64,000 nt of DNA, taken from the NCBI GenBank assembly GCA_020744225.1, contig JAGMWG010000005.1, positions 1,240,001-1,304,000 on the forward strand, given 5' to 3'. This stretch comes from Paraphoma chrysanthemicola. Its lineage: Eukaryota; Ascomycota; Dothideomycetes; Pleosporales; Phaeosphaeriaceae. Both the position numbers and the translations under genes were made by a program. Below the pieces are notes generated by a model. The model was not told the DNA's origin, made no database searches, and saw only the letters and a list, made by a program, of their open reading frames with translations. Of this stretch, positions 1 to 11,391 are shown piece by piece (positions within the stretch are counted from its first letter, which is position 1; every line of letters starts with the position of its first letter).

Positions 1-627
1 CTCAAGAACAGCGCCCCCAAGGCCAAGCCACTCCCAGAACCGGAAAGCGATTCAGACAGCGTGTCGAGCAGATCATCGTACACATCCTCCAGCTACTCGT
101 CACGATCAAGATCGCCTGTCCGACGAAGGCGCGATTCGCGTTCAAGATCCAGATCTAGCTCGCGAGGCCGGTCCTACACACGCAGCCCGTCGCCCGCAAA
201 AGTCAAAGCCCGTGGTCGTGGCCGAAGCGCATCATACAGCTCAGCCTCGCGATCTCGTTCTCGTTCTCCAGCACCCCGCAAACTCAAATCCAAGCGCGAC
301 TACTCCTCCAGCCGTTCGCGATCACGCTCTGCACCGCCGAAACGCCGCGGTCGCAGCCCGTCAGACTCGTTGTCTCGATCCCCGCCCCCTAAACGCCGTG
401 GTCGTAGTCCCTCAGAGTCTGTCTCGCGCTCGCCGCCGCCCCGACGGAGGAAATACTCCACGAGTCCGCCACCGAGACGTACTAGGAGGGCGTCGAGCTC
501 GCCACCACCTGCCAGGAAGGGCAAGGGCAGGGAGGAGAGTAAGAGTCCAGCACCAGTCAGGAAGAGAAGGTACAGCAGCTCAGTGTCGCGGTCAAGGTCG
601 CCGCCGAGAAGGAGGAGGGATTCTTAA
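1..627 (+). CDS. C-terminal RS domain of a splicing-type protein (5' end outside window)
   Basis: The frame is open from base 1 and ends at TAA 625-627, giving about 208 residues with no start codon in the window, so the N-terminus lies to the left. The whole visible part is an arginine/serine domain: runs of RSRSRS, repeated RSPPPKRRGRSPS units and SPPPRRR blocks, after an acidic ESDSDS stretch. RS domains are phosphorylated by SR kinases and mediate contacts within spliceosomal complexes in the nucleus. The family cannot be fixed from this tail alone; Cwc22-like or SRRM1-like proteins end in comparable regions. The RS nature is directly visible and the product name is only inferred. Two overlapping frames here are composition shadows of the RS repeats. 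Confidence 0.65.
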   Translation, partial: LKNSAPKAKPLPEPESDSDSVSSRSSYTSSSYSSRSRSPVRRRRDSRSRSRSSSRGRSYTRSPSPAKVKARGRGRSASYSSASRSRSRSPAPRKLKSKRDYSSSRSRSRSAPPKRRGRSPSDSLSRSPPPKRRGRSPSESVSRSPPPRRRKYSTSPPPRRTRRASSSPPPARKGKGREESKSPAPVRKRRYSSSVSRSRSPPRRRRDS

Positions 628-979
628 TGGTCGAGATTGGGTATGGCGTTCGTGCACATCTTAGTGGTTGGCCGATATTTGACCAAAAGTGATAGCGTAG
701 CCATTGTATATTTAGTAGCACAGCGAGATTGACCAAGGAGAGAATTGTAGTGTACCGATTACTACTGGAATTGTACGGGTATTTTGAAAGAAGTGACGTT
801 TCAAGTCTATCTATCACGAACACAGCGTGAACTTGGAGCATTATCCAACGCTGCCTGACTCCCAACGCCCAACACCAAGCTGCGTATGCGTCCCTTTACG
901 ATGCTCCAGTTGTCTGCACATCCAAAATTGAGACGTCGTCAGGAGAACACGAATTATGCTCACAATAACTCCTCCCTCG
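628..979. other. Convergent intergenic region
   Basis: AT-richer stretch between the RS-protein stop and the end of the minus-strand hypothetical gene. It should hold both 3' UTRs. No additional gene, repeat or clear terminator was recognised. Confidence 0.4.
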
Positions 980-1675
980 CTACGTCATTTCCTGGCGTTA
1001 GTATATGGTATGGGAAAGACAATAGTACAGAGTTGTCAAGACGCAAAATCGGAAACTAAGTACAAGGATGCCCTCACCTTTTGCTCGATGGTCGACACAA
1101 ATTCTTCCTCGTCCATAGCTGGGGTGCTGGAGCCAGCAGTGGCGACGTTGGACGCAATGTCGGAAGCCGAAGTGTCGTCTCCACCAAAGCTGCTGAATAC
1201 AGATATTGGGACTGAGCTGCTGTCGAGTTCAAGGGCATCAGCCAGCTCGATGTCTTTTTCCGCTTCAGCGACCTCCGAATCGGCAAAGGACGTCATGACA
1301 GCCACGTCAGAGCCATCTCCAGCAGAGATCGTGGGCGAATTGGCAGTCTTGGATGATGCCACGGTAGGAGTCGGGACATCAGAGCCACGAACTGAGACGT
1401 TAGACGCTGCGTCGATCAGGTTCGGGTCCGCCGACCCAGCCTGGAAAGACTGACGAGCCTATGAAATAGTCAGTCTCGGTCGAGGACATCAAAGCATCCT
1501 CCAGTGCATTCATGTTCAGATACTCCTCAGCGGGCGGTACGACTGGAGAAGGCGCGTACTCGTCGATCAGAGTAGAAAGACCGGTCTCTTGGGATACAAT
1601 CTCGCCAAACTTTGTTTCGCTGATGGCCACCGGCGTCGAAAATACCCGTCCAGTTCGGCGCGCATGGACGGCCAT
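980..1675 (-). CDS. Hypothetical acidic protein, gene model incomplete at the 5' end
   Basis: The minus strand carries a convincing 3' half. An exon at 1458..1078 follows a CTGAC...CATAG acceptor and ends AAG|GTGAGG; an intron at 1077..992 ends in TACTAACGCCAG, a textbook branch point and acceptor; a 12-nt final exon at 991..980 encodes E-M-T-stop. The exon encodes an Ala/Ser/Asp/Glu-rich, probably disordered segment without a recognised domain. Upstream, an ATG at 1675 opens a protein-like frame (containing STLIDEYAPSPVVPPAEEY) that I could not join in phase to 1458 with a consensus donor. The real 5' end may therefore use a different donor, begin further upstream, or contain a frameshift. 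The coordinates span the parts believed coding. The opposite-strand open frame over the same bases is considered a shadow. Confidence 0.35.
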
Positions 1676-1817
1676 GACGTCGACTGCGCCTGTTCACCGA
1701 AACGTGCCAGACTGGCATTTCTCTTTGTGTAACAAGGCGAAAGAGATTTGAAACTGGGTGGATTATCGTTTATAGAGCGAACCCATTGTAGGTTTGGGGT
1801 CTCATAGTGTGGCGTAG

Positions 1818-2276
1818 CAAGCACGGTGCGAATTAAGAAAGAGCAGCTTTGATAATCCTCACTCGCTGTTCCCCGACAGCCTCCGAGAATTAACTTTGGA
1901 TAACTTCACCGTTGCCAAAGTCCATTCGTTAGTCTCCAAATCTCACCGAGCCATTGGAGATGTTGAGAATCTGGGCGAAGTAGTATCGAAAGCATTAAAG
2001 TACCTCGCAGCCAAGTCCGAACCGCTCCGGGAGCTCACTTTGGGAATCAGCATGGAAGGGGAGCACGATTGTGTGAGCAATAAGGCACCCGTACTCGAAC
2101 TCGATTCAGAGGATGTCGTCTTCTTTCGATACGCGGCGGATAAGCTAGTCAAGACTGGCTTGACACTTCGAGTAGAGCGAATGGCTGGCTTCTACGACGG
2201 AGACTACAAAACATTGGTGGAGCCTGGGTACACTGCACCGTTGCCGCATTCTGTAACGTCAGATAGTGGCGGTTGA
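1818..2276 (+). pseudogene. LRR-like protein fragment, no start codon found
   Basis: An open plus-strand frame runs from the base after a TAG at 1815 to TGA 2274-2276, about 152 codons. It contains two leucine-rich-looking segments, DSLRELTLDNFTVAKV and PLRELTLGISMEG, of the kind seen in the C-terminal halves of fungal F-box/LRR proteins. No ATG precedes the conserved-looking part and no upstream exon was recognised. It is either the last exon of an unresolved gene or a relic. The intact F-box gene immediately downstream on the same strand makes a decayed tandem relative possible, but the two proteins are not obviously similar by eye. Confidence 0.3.
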
Positions 2277-2674
2277 ATGTGAGTGCAGTATTGGCTATCA
2301 GAATGTATACCATCGGAGGATCAATGACAAGTGAAAAGTGCTTCGCGGGCAGGGGCTATTCCGAATGTTCGATGCTCGAACAAGTTCAGCGTCCATAATA
2401 CCAGTTTCGAGGCTCTCGCGAGAGCGAAGAATATTACAATGACACAAAAGACCTCCGTGTAGGACGAGTGACCGTGAGGCCGACCGAAGCTTCCTACCTT
2501 GCCATGCACGTGATGGCGCGTTTCTTTCCAATGCTCTTTCTCCCTCTCAGAGACGCGTCAACAATGTTACGTCAGGATCTCGTCTCTAACTTCACCACGT
2601 AGAGTCATCTCACAGTGTTCAGCGCCGCCCTCCACTTATCGCAACGTGCTATCATCCGCACGTTGCGCACACAG
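2277..2674. promoter_or_regulatory. Intergenic region upstream of the F-box gene
   Basis: About 400 bp between the LRR-like fragment and the first ATG of the F-box gene. It presumably holds that gene's promoter. The F-box frame is open back to 2615 but without ATG before 2675. No specific motif is claimed. Confidence 0.35.
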
Positions 2675-4075
2675 ATGCGACACACAAGCCAACCGTCCCA
2701 GGACTTTGCGACTGCAATGGACCTCAATTCCTTGCCTGCAGAGATGATCAGCGCAATTCTCGAGCACCTTCAACCCAACGACCTCACGAAGCTGGCTCGA
2801 GTGTCAAAGAAGTATTGCGAATTCGCTCAGGCCGCCCTCTGGAGAAGCATCGAGCTACATCGCCAGGACGCGCACCATGACTGCGTCCGACTCTCGGTAT
2901 CTGATACAATTCGTCGCACGTACCTCGATGACCACCTTCGTGACCCATGGTCTTATTGCGACTTCAACGAGAACGACCAAGACTTTGATCGCCGTCACGC
3001 CAAATTTGCAACAGTTGTTCGAAAGGTCTATAGGACCGCTGGTAAATCGCAGGCCTGGGCAAGACTCGGCCCAATGGTACAACATCTGTGCCTGACTGTG
3101 ACCAACAAGAGCCCGCCTCAGATCTGGGATATGATTCTGTCCTTGCAGAACCTTTCCACAATCGAGGTCATTGGCGAGAACTCTCTGGTACATCAGCTGC
3201 CGCCGCAACCGACAAGTCTCCGCGAGCCAGCCGCGAAGAGCATTTGCAGCGTCAGACTACGTGGATATATCCCCGCGCTTTTTGTGGCGGCAGTATGCAA
3301 AGCTTCAGCGTCTAGCATTAGCAGCCTCGACATCGGTGTACTGGAACAACCAAAGGTGTTCGTTGGCGATGCAGATGAGGAAGAGCTGGGACAGGAACTT
3401 GGCTACCCGTTGTACGTGGCGCCACGCGGCGTCCTCTGGTTCAGCGACGAACGAACCCCACGGCTCTCTTCGCTGTCACATCTGATGCTCTGCAAGCGTG
3501 GTAGCTTTGATGGACCTCCTGACATGTCGGAAGAAGAAGACCTCGAGAAACGTGAGGACGAGGAGCACGAGCTTGCTGAACTTAAGCATTGGGCATCACT
3601 GCTTAAGTCAGGTCGTTCTACGCTTGTCGAGATCGTTCTCGACCAACGCCCGGTGTACCTCAGCTATCTCTTGAATCATGGCTTCGAGCTCTCGTCGCAC
3701 GACAGGACCAGCTTCTGCCCTGGGCTCCACAGCTTCGACTCTGCTTTCTACCACCATGTACTAAAGACTACGTTTGATGATGGAGGAGCCTGGCCAGAAC
3801 TGAAGAAGCTGACATTCCGTGGGATCAATCTGCTGGAATTGGAGGACGAAGCGGGCGAATCCATGGATGCATGGGCGAACCGGGCGCTACCAGGAGTCAA
3901 GGTGCAAAGCACCGACAGCAATTACATGTTCTTCAACACGCGCTCAGGCACGATCATGAACAACGGTAGTGCGGACGGTCTAATGCCGCATCTCGATCCG
4001 GAACCCGACTCTGGACGGGACTCATTTGACATGGAAGACCATCTCTTGTGGGGGCAATACAACGAAATGATGTGA
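2675..4075 (+). CDS. F-box domain protein
   Basis: Intronless gene of 466 residues from ATG 2675; a second in-frame ATG at 2717 directly precedes the F-box and could be the true start (452 residues). The F-box is clear: MDLNSLPAEMISAILEHL, then LARVSKKYCEFAQAALWRSI. F-box proteins bind Skp1 and bring substrates to SCF ubiquitin ligases. The rest has scattered leucine-rich segments (for example LSSLSHLMLCKRG and LKKLTFRGINLLEL) of the irregular LRR type common in fungal F-box proteins, plus an acidic SEEEDLEKREDEEHE stretch. Substrate unknown. The next gene, SMC1, is convergent, about 440 bp downstream. Confidence 0.8.
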   Translation: MRHTSQPSQDFATAMDLNSLPAEMISAILEHLQPNDLTKLARVSKKYCEFAQAALWRSIELHRQDAHHDCVRLSVSDTIRRTYLDDHLRDPWSYCDFNENDQDFDRRHAKFATVVRKVYRTAGKSQAWARLGPMVQHLCLTVTNKSPPQIWDMILSLQNLSTIEVIGENSLVHQLPPQPTSLREPAAKSICSVRLRGYIPALFVAAVCKASASSISSLDIGVLEQPKVFVGDADEEELGQELGYPLYVAPRGVLWFSDERTPRLSSLSHLMLCKRGSFDGPPDMSEEEDLEKREDEEHELAELKHWASLLKSGRSTLVEIVLDQRPVYLSYLLNHGFELSSHDRTSFCPGLHSFDSAFYHHVLKTTFDDGGAWPELKKLTFRGINLLELEDEAGESMDAWANRALPGVKVQSTDSNYMFFNTRSGTIMNNGSADGLMPHLDPEPDSGRDSFDMEDHLLWGQYNEMM

Positions 4076-4514
4076 TTGACACGAAGGAGGAGCATTCTGC
4101 GGTCACTATGAGGGCAGATGTGCACCGACCAAGCCGCTGCCACCTACGATGTTGAGGGCTTGCCAGGAGTAGTATCGTACCTTCTATGTTTATTGGCATG
4201 CCTTAGTATTAGCACACCTTCGTAACGTATCCGATGAGGACGAGAAAGTTGGCGCAGAATTGTGGTATGCAATAATGGGGGAGTTGTCATCAAGGATTAA
4301 GGGGACTTATGTGCGATCATTGAGATACAAGAACCATGGAGAATGAATACAAACACATATGAATTGAAATCGATGGCATTGCTGTGCTGGCAAAAAGTGA
4401 GGAGGCTTCTCGACGTCCGCTTGTGTCGTGAAGATGATGCTGTTGTACAGTCCAGTGATTCCTCGTGAACAGCCTTCCCGTGTATTCGTGATCCATGACA
4501 AATTATAGAACTTT
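4076..4514. other. Convergent intergenic region (F-box / SMC1 3' ends)
   Basis: Both flanking genes end here, so it should hold two 3' UTRs. A minus-strand open frame down to 4297 is only read-through of the last SMC1 intron and 3' UTR. Nothing else was recognised. Confidence 0.5.
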
Positions 4515-7500
4515 CTAAGCAGGCTGATACTTTCGCAACTATCACTTTGTTAGCACATGCTTTTAGTGCTAATCGCCAATCAGAGAAACTTACATCTAGA
4601 CTCAAATACTTGCTCGTCATCTTGCCCTGATCGCGCATGACACCAACCAGCGTCTCGCTCTCCTGGAAGAACCCAGCCTTGAGACTAATCACAATAAACT
4701 GCATACCCGGGCTCGCATGTTCCCTCACATACTTTGCCACACGCGACACATTCACGTTATCCAGCGCGGCATCTACTTCGTCCAGCACGAAGAACGGACT
4801 GGGCTGGTAGCTATGAATCGCAAACAGCAGCGCGAGGGCGGCAATGGTCTTCTCGCCGCCAGACAAGTGCTCCATGTCGCGGAAGCGCTTGAGCGGGGGC
4901 ATGGCGTGGTATTTCAGGCCGGCGAGATACGGCTCCGTGCTGTCTTCCATGTCGAGATAGGCTTGGCCGCCGAGCGGGAATTGAGGCGACTTGGTCAGGT
5001 CTTTGTATGTGCCGCCAATGTTTTCGGAAATGTGGTTGAAGGCCTTCATGAAGAGGTCGTGCCGCTTTTGCTTGACGTCTTCAAACGCTTTCTTTGCCGC
5101 TGCGGCACGCTTGCGTGTTTCGGCAAAGTGCTCGTCGACTTGTTTGAGGCGGGCTTCGGTTGCGGCGAGACGTTCGCCAGCGCGCATATTGGGTGTGGCT
5201 TTGTTGATGTCGGTTTCCAGGCGAGTTATGTGGTCGGCGAGTTTGGATTCTGCTTCCTTGAGCGCGGTGATGGCTTGGTCAGCCACGCGCTCATCGGTGT
5301 CGTCCTCCTGGTGCGTGTTAGTTGGAGTTTTAGATGAACGATGGTGGGCGACTTACGTTCTCAAGAATCTCGAGCAGCTCTGTCCGGAGCTCTTCGTCCA
5401 GCTCCTCAAAGTCGACTTCAATACCATAGTCGTCGACCTGTGCTGGCTCGATCTGCGTAGCATCAGGGTCTTCATCGACATCCATGGCATCAGCGTCCGG
5501 CCGGGGCGCATCTGTCATTGGCAGTGATGTGAGAGGTCGAGAGTCTTCCGTGAGCGGTATCTTGGTCTCGTTCACCCTACAGTCCTTGAGCAGCTTGAAG
5601 CGATTCGTTGCACAAGTCTTGATCTTGGCATCCTCCTCGTCGACCTCTTTGAGAACATTCTTGACCTTCTCGTTTCGCTGGTCTAGGATGCGACGTGCTT
5701 CCTTGACAGCTGCAGCACGCTCTGTCAGCTTCTTGTCGAGCCTGTTGCGCTCCTCCTTCAGCGTCTCAAGCTCTGCCACAAGGACATCGCTCTTGTTCTG
5801 CAATTCCTCCTGTTTTGACTCAAGATCAGTGATGTCAGCAGTCTTCTTCTTGATCTCATCCTCCGCTGCCTGGAGCCGCTCTTGGATACCTCGGTGCGAT
5901 GATTCGAGTTGCTTGAGCATGAATTGAAGTTTGCTGCGCTGAGTAGTGAACTCAAGCCGCTTCTCAGCAGCCTCCTGCTGAACGGTACCCTGTTGGGCTT
6001 CGTAGTCGCGTATCGAGTCGTAGCCAAGGCGCTGGCAGAAAGCGGAGAAGACCTGGTCGGTAACTTGGTCCACTGAGTCTTGGAAGTTCTTCAGGGATGC
6101 TTCACTGTTATGTAGCCGTTGTACTTGTTTGTCGTAGTTGGGACGCACACCTCGCAGTTCGCTCTTGTGATGCGCGATCTCCTTCTTCAGACTCTCAATG
6201 TTGCGACTGAGAGCCTTGGACTCGTCTTGGACTCGCCTTATTTGGTCTTGTAGATCTGCGAGATCGACGGTCAACTCGGACTCCTGTGTCTGCTTCTGAT
6301 CCAGCTTCGGAAGCGCGGCTAGCTCTTTTTGGTACCGTTGCACTTGGTCCAAAAGAGTCTGATATGATCGCTCGTCCCATTGCTGCTCGCTCGTGTCATC
6401 GTCGCGCTCTAGTTCACCTCCAGTCTGGGTGCCGCCCTTGCCGATGACACGGCCGTCCAGCGTCACGGCTTTGGCTTGAATGCGTCGCTCATACCGAAGT
6501 TCCTTGGCAACCTTTTCATTGTCGCAGATCATGGTGTTCCCGCACGCAGCACTCATTGCTCGATCGTGTTTGGGGTCATAACTAATACAGTCGATTGCGA
6601 GGCGCATGCCTTTGTGCATGCCCTTCAGCTGCGGGTCGACTGCCTGAATCTGTATCGAGTCGAGCGGATTGAAAGTCATGATGCCAATCCTCTCTTGCTT
6701 GAGATAGTTGATGCACTCCTTCGCTGTGGCTTCGGTGTCGACGATAACGGTCTCCATCTGGGCTCCCAGGACTCTGCCTATGGCTTTGCGGTACTTTTGC
6801 TGTTTTGGCGTGATAAGATCCCTGTATCGGCCATGCACCTTTTCTGGGCCAAGACGGTTTCGGAGGCGCTCGATCGCTCTACGGGCCTCTTGGAGCTTCT
6901 TTGACTCTCGGCGACTGCCCTCGACAACGCTGAGCTGGTTAAGGACTTCTTGTAGGAGCTGATTCTTTTCGTGGTACTGCATTTCAAGCTGTCGGCGGTC
7001 GGATCGAAGCTTGTCGAGCTCCTGCTGCTTTGCTAACCTTGACCTTTCCAGGTCTTTAGCATGGATCTTACTGTCCCGTTGACGCTCTTCAAGCAAGCTG
7101 ATCTCGGCATTGAGCTTCTCCAAGGCCTTTTCGTGGCTGTCGACGCTCTGCTGCAGGTTTCTAACGTGATCTCGATCGGTGTCAACTTCACGCTTGAGCT
7201 TGTCAATTTGTATCTGGTCCCCATGTGTGCGCTTCGTGACATCGCTGCGAAGCTTATTGTACTCCTGCAGATCCTGGTCCGAGAGCTCACGGCCTTGCCT
7301 CTGAGAAGCAGCCCTGAAGTCATCCTCCCACTTCTTTTCAGCCTTCTGGACAGTCTCGAGGTCCTTTCGACACTTCTGGACCTGCGCTGCCTCTGCGTCT
7401 CGCTGTTTCCTCAAAGCATCGATCTTGCTCTCGTATTTTCGCTTCGACTCAATCGACAGTCGGATCTTCTCCTCGATTGGAGCAAGCTCGTTCGAGGCGT

Positions 7501-8556
7501 CTTCAATCTCACGCTCCTTCGCCTTGATGCTGCGGTCCGTCTTGGTCACATCGCGCTTGATCTTGGCTTCGGCCTGTCTCTCCTGCTCGTGCTTCTGGTG
7601 GTATTTTTCGACGCTGCGCTTGTGCTCCTTGAGCTCCTCCTGGTGGCTCGCGATCTTGTTCCGCGCCTTCTCCATGGTCTGCTGGTAGAGAAAGAGTTTC
7701 CACAGCGTCTTGGTCACAACAGCTTCGTCTCGCTCCGCCAGCTTCCTCTCGTATTCGTCTGCCTCCTGCTTCTGCTCTTGATATGTCTTGAGTTCGCCGT
7801 TAATGCCGCGGCGCTCGTGTAGGTGCTTCGCATTGTCCTCAGTAGCGGCCTCCGACTCGGCCTTGAGCCTGTCGTAGTCGGCCTTCTTCTCCAAACTGCC
7901 AGAGATGCGCTCCACCTGCTCGGTGAGCTTGTCGGGCGCCATGGTGGCAATCTTCTCGACGTCGCCCTGGAAGACGAGGAAGTTCCTCGCCTTGACCAGG
8001 ATGCTGTGCTCCTCGAGCGCATCATTGTACTGCTTCTGGGTGACCTGGCGGTTGTTGATGCGGTACTCGCTGGCGCCGGAGCTCGTGATGGTGCGCTGCC
8101 ACTCGTGCGTCTGCTCGGCGTCGTCTTCGTAGATGGCCTTGACCCATGCATTCTGAGGGTCGTTGCGCTGGGTGCTGCTCTGCGACTCGCCGTTCTCCTG
8201 CGTATCGCCGTTGGCGTGGCCATTCGCATCACCGTTCTCTTCGACGCCTTCCGTCACCGTGCCGTCCGCATTGACTCGTGCCTCCCGGATGATCCTGCCG
8301 CGGTAGACCATGTCCTTGAGCTTGTCGGAGCGCAGCTGGGACGACTTGACGCCCAGGACGAAGGAGATGGCGTCCATGCTGTTCGATTTGCCGGAGCCAT
8401 TGGGGCCGATGATGGAGGTGAAGTACGAGTCGCCGAAGAGGAGCGTGTGGCGGCCGCGGTACGACTTGAAGTCTGCGCATGGTTAGCAGGTGTATGCGCA
8501 TGCAATTGGGCGTGGGCGTGCGTACTGTATATCTCGAGGCGGATGAGTTTCCCCAT
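4515..8556 (-). CDS. SMC1: Structural maintenance of chromosomes protein 1 (cohesin)
   Basis: Four exons: 8556..8526, 8472..5357, 5307..4594 and 4538..4515. Introns are 53, 49 and 55 bp. The product is 1294 residues, normal for SMC1. The Walker A motif GPNGSGKS lies at about residues 33-40, just after the first intron. Long coiled coils flank a hinge at roughly 560-690. The C-terminal head carries the signature LSGGEKT (about 1197) and Walker B FFVLDEVDAALD (about 1221). The last 24-nt exon encodes LRKYQPA-stop, completing the usual SMC1 ending and confirming the final intron (GCTAAC branch, GATAG acceptor). SMC1 pairs with SMC3 and the kleisin Scc1 in the cohesin ring, holding sister chromatids together and organising loops. 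A low-complexity acidic insert rich in N, G, D and E follows the first head strands near residues 70-95. Confidence 0.95.
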
Positions 8557-9187
8557 GGTTGCGGTCGCGTGGGCGCTGCCGTAGGGCGAATGCGCTGCGG
8601 GGGTGTAGATGCGCGGGGGCAGTTGGTTGTGCGGGCGTGCCCACGGTTCCTGTGAAGGTCAAGTTCGCGTACGACAGCAGCGTCAGACGCGTTGCTCGCC
8701 CGCCGTAGCTAGCGCGCTCTGGGCCGCGCCCACCTGAACCCTGTCACGCATGTCCTGTGACGAAACAGGGCAGATGTGCTCTGCAGCGTCGCACGTTGTC
8801 TTCTTCGCAGATTTCTTGCTATATTTCACGGTTACTTCTTCACCGTCTTCAGTTTCCGCGTTTCACCTACCTCAGTTTACTCCTCGTGACCACGTTTACG
8901 CACCATCTCTGCATGCCCCAGCGGCCAGCGATGACGTTGTAGCTCCAATCACCAACGTGCATTCACCCACGACTCTGCGCAGCGAACCGCAACAACACAC
9001 CGCACCACAGATATTCGACCCCGCATATCACAAGCACGCGCAGCCTTGTCATGAGAACAGGTGCCGCCTTACTCCTTCCGATCTAATCCAAACATCACCA
9101 CCGTACGCTGCTTCCATATGACTTTGGGCTCCTTCCAAAACATGGACCTGTCCAAGTCTTGTCGGTACCAGACGGCTAACTCAAGCC
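8557..9187. promoter_or_regulatory. Divergent promoter region SMC1 / GPC1
   Basis: 630 bp between two divergent start codons, with CT-rich stretches (for example around 8820-8880) that resemble fungal pyrimidine-rich core promoters. An open frame at 8750..9121 is not protein-like. No specific factor site is claimed. Confidence 0.5.
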
Positions 9188-10833
9188 ATGGCTGTAGACT
9201 CACCCCCGCGCTCGATTAACCGGCCCCTTTCACACCGTCGCACACCGTCCAGCCTCGAGATCGTCCAAGAAGAGCTGCCCGCCATGTCTGAGCACGACGC
9301 TGTGGGCGGTCCGCCCAAGTCGAGATCAGAGCCCCAACTTGCGGTGCCTGGCTCGTCACGACCAGCGCCTACCGACTCTGTTGATATTGGCACCGCCATT
9401 CTCGACGATAGCCAGCCGCCGCTCTCGACGCCGGGGCTCTCGCGCTCTGCCTCCTTCTCCAACAGCTCCTACCACGACGAGTCCGACTTTGAGGATGCCT
9501 CGTTCTTCCCGCCCGTCGAGCGGCTGACCATGTTCGACTTCATCGAGAACATGGCCCTCACACAGCGTATAGAGAAGCTCCAGAACTCGATAGCCTCCCA
9601 GACGGAGAAGATCAAAAACCAGGCCAAGAACCGGGGCATCACGCGGGACCGCGTGGTCGAGGAGTGGCGCCGAAGAGTGCCGACCGAGGGCGAGCAGCTC
9701 GAAAAATACAAGAAGCGCATGCGCGGCTCGGTCGATCGCCTGAACAAGCAGTGGAAGCAGTCGGTGACAGTCACGGCGCGCGAGAAGGCGTCCTTCATGG
9801 CCGCCGTCATGAACATCTTTGGCTCTGGATATCTGGTCGGTTCGCATCCCGACTTCTTCCCGTACTGGTACACCGCGCAGCTACTCTACTTCATGCCGAT
9901 CCGCTTCATCACCTACCACAAGAAGGGCTACCACTACTTTCTTGCCGATCTGTGCTACTTCGTCAACATTCTTGCAGTCCTGAGCATATGGATATTTCCG
10001 CAATCTAAGCGTCTCTTCATTTCGACTTACTGTCTGGCATACGGAAACAACGCTATCGCAATAATCATGTGGCGGAACTCGCTGGTCTTCCACTCCATGG
10101 ATAAGGTCGTCAGGTGCGTACATCACTGCCGTGCACATTGATCTTTGCTGACAAGCATAGTCTCTTCATTCATATCATGCCTTGCGTGACCTTGCACTGC
10201 TTGGTTCACCTTCTACCAGCAGACGTGCAGCAGGCCAAGTACCCCGCCATCTACAATATTCGCAACTCGGATCCGTCGAGTCCACATCACTACACTCTTT
10301 CGCAGATGATGCTCTGGGCTACGCTTCCCTACGCGGTCTGGCAGTTGTGCTATCATTTCCTTATTACCGTTCGTCGTAGGGAGGTCATCAAAGCCGGCCG
10401 CCCCACCAGCTTCACCTGGTTGCGCAAGTCCTACGCGAAGACCTGGATCGGAAAGATTGTTCTCTCTTTGCCTGAGTCTCTGCAAGAATCGGCATTCATG
10501 GTCATCCAGTATCTTTACGCTGTGTTGACTATGCTTCCCTGCCCGGTCTGGTTCTGGTACCGCTGGCCCTCTGGTCTCTTCCTCACTACTGTCTTCCTGT
10601 GGAGTGTGTACAATGGTGCGACATTCTACATTGATGTCTTTGGCAACAGGTTCCAGAAGGAGCTTGAAGCGCTGAAGAAAGATGTTGCAAAGTGGCAGGC
10701 TTCCCCTGGAGGAGGGTACACTCCCTTCACACCCAATGAAGCAGGCGCAGAGAAGCAACTCGGACACATTCCGCCGCTCGAAGGAAGCACAGCTGTCAAG
10801 CCTGCAGATGGAGAAGCTAGGGAGAGGAAGTAA
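9188..10833 (+). CDS. GPC1: Glycerophosphocholine acyltransferase Gpc1 (DUF2838 family)
   Basis: Two exons, 9188..10113 and 10161..10833, with a 47-bp intron (AG|GTGCGT, TGCTGAC branch, CATAG). The product is 532 residues. After about 110 disordered Ser/Pro-rich residues comes the family core: a basic coiled segment, then multiple membrane helices with landmarks such as SGYLVGSHPDFFPYWYTAQL, YHKKGYHYFLADLCYFVN and CLAYGNNAIAIIMWRNSLVF. Gpc1 re-acylates glycerophosphocholine to lysophosphatidylcholine with acyl-CoA, an entry to phosphatidylcholine remodelling in the ER. The protein is longer than yeast Gpc1 mainly through the N-terminal tail. It diverges from SMC1 and converges on KHA1. Confidence 0.9.
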
Positions 10834-11391
10834 AGGGGCTGTGTGACGGGTGGATTTCTACTGGCAATTTCTTGATTGAATCTCGTATGCATGGTCGTGT
10901 TCGTGTTACTTCCTGATGCATTCACATGTCTAGACTGGCTTATCAGATATACCCCCTTTCTTCTGCTTTAGTTCTCCTCATAGCCGGCGTTATAATTACA
11001 CTCATACCACAATGCAAACCCTTCCCTGGCGCAAACAGTATTTAAACTCTCGTCCAGATACTCACGCATATCACCTGGTACCAACTGCGCCGTCAGTCGC
11101 CCCAACCAGCTGAGCGCATCGGGAAGAACTTGGTATCCATAAGCAGGCCGCAGGACTGCCGGTCGAGTTGACCAAGGTATTGCTCAGATGTACCGCTCTA
11201 TATGAGTTCGTTTGTGACACAACTGGGGAAGGAAGTCAAGGGGAGTGATTGGGTACATGAGTAGATCATTGTAGCTTTAGGCTGAAGTCAGCAGTGTCGC
11301 TGGTATATATATCGACGATTGTGTATCTGAAATGCTCAATGCTGAAGTAACGCCTGCATACCTACCCAAAAACTCCGTGAATAGACCCGCC
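10834..11391. other. Convergent intergenic region (GPC1 / KHA1)
   Basis: Tail-to-tail spacing of 558 bp holding the 3' UTRs of both genes. AT-rich around 11290-11330. No gene or repeat recognised. Confidence 0.5.

Noticed and set aside
956..1453. 165-codon plus-strand open frame overlapping the hypothetical minus-strand gene
   Set aside because: Ser/Ala-rich composition mirrors the opposite strand, and the minus strand has a strong branch point, acceptor and protein-like ending. Kept only as an uncertainty in the findings.
7061..7822. 253-codon plus-strand open frame very rich in Leu/Val, looking like a membrane protein
   Set aside because: It is the antisense of the SMC1 coiled coil; antisense of Glu/Lys/Gln-rich coiled coil naturally gives Leu/Phe/Ser-rich frames. 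The same applies to 7823..8584, 4717..5337 and the plus frames in 51376-54384.
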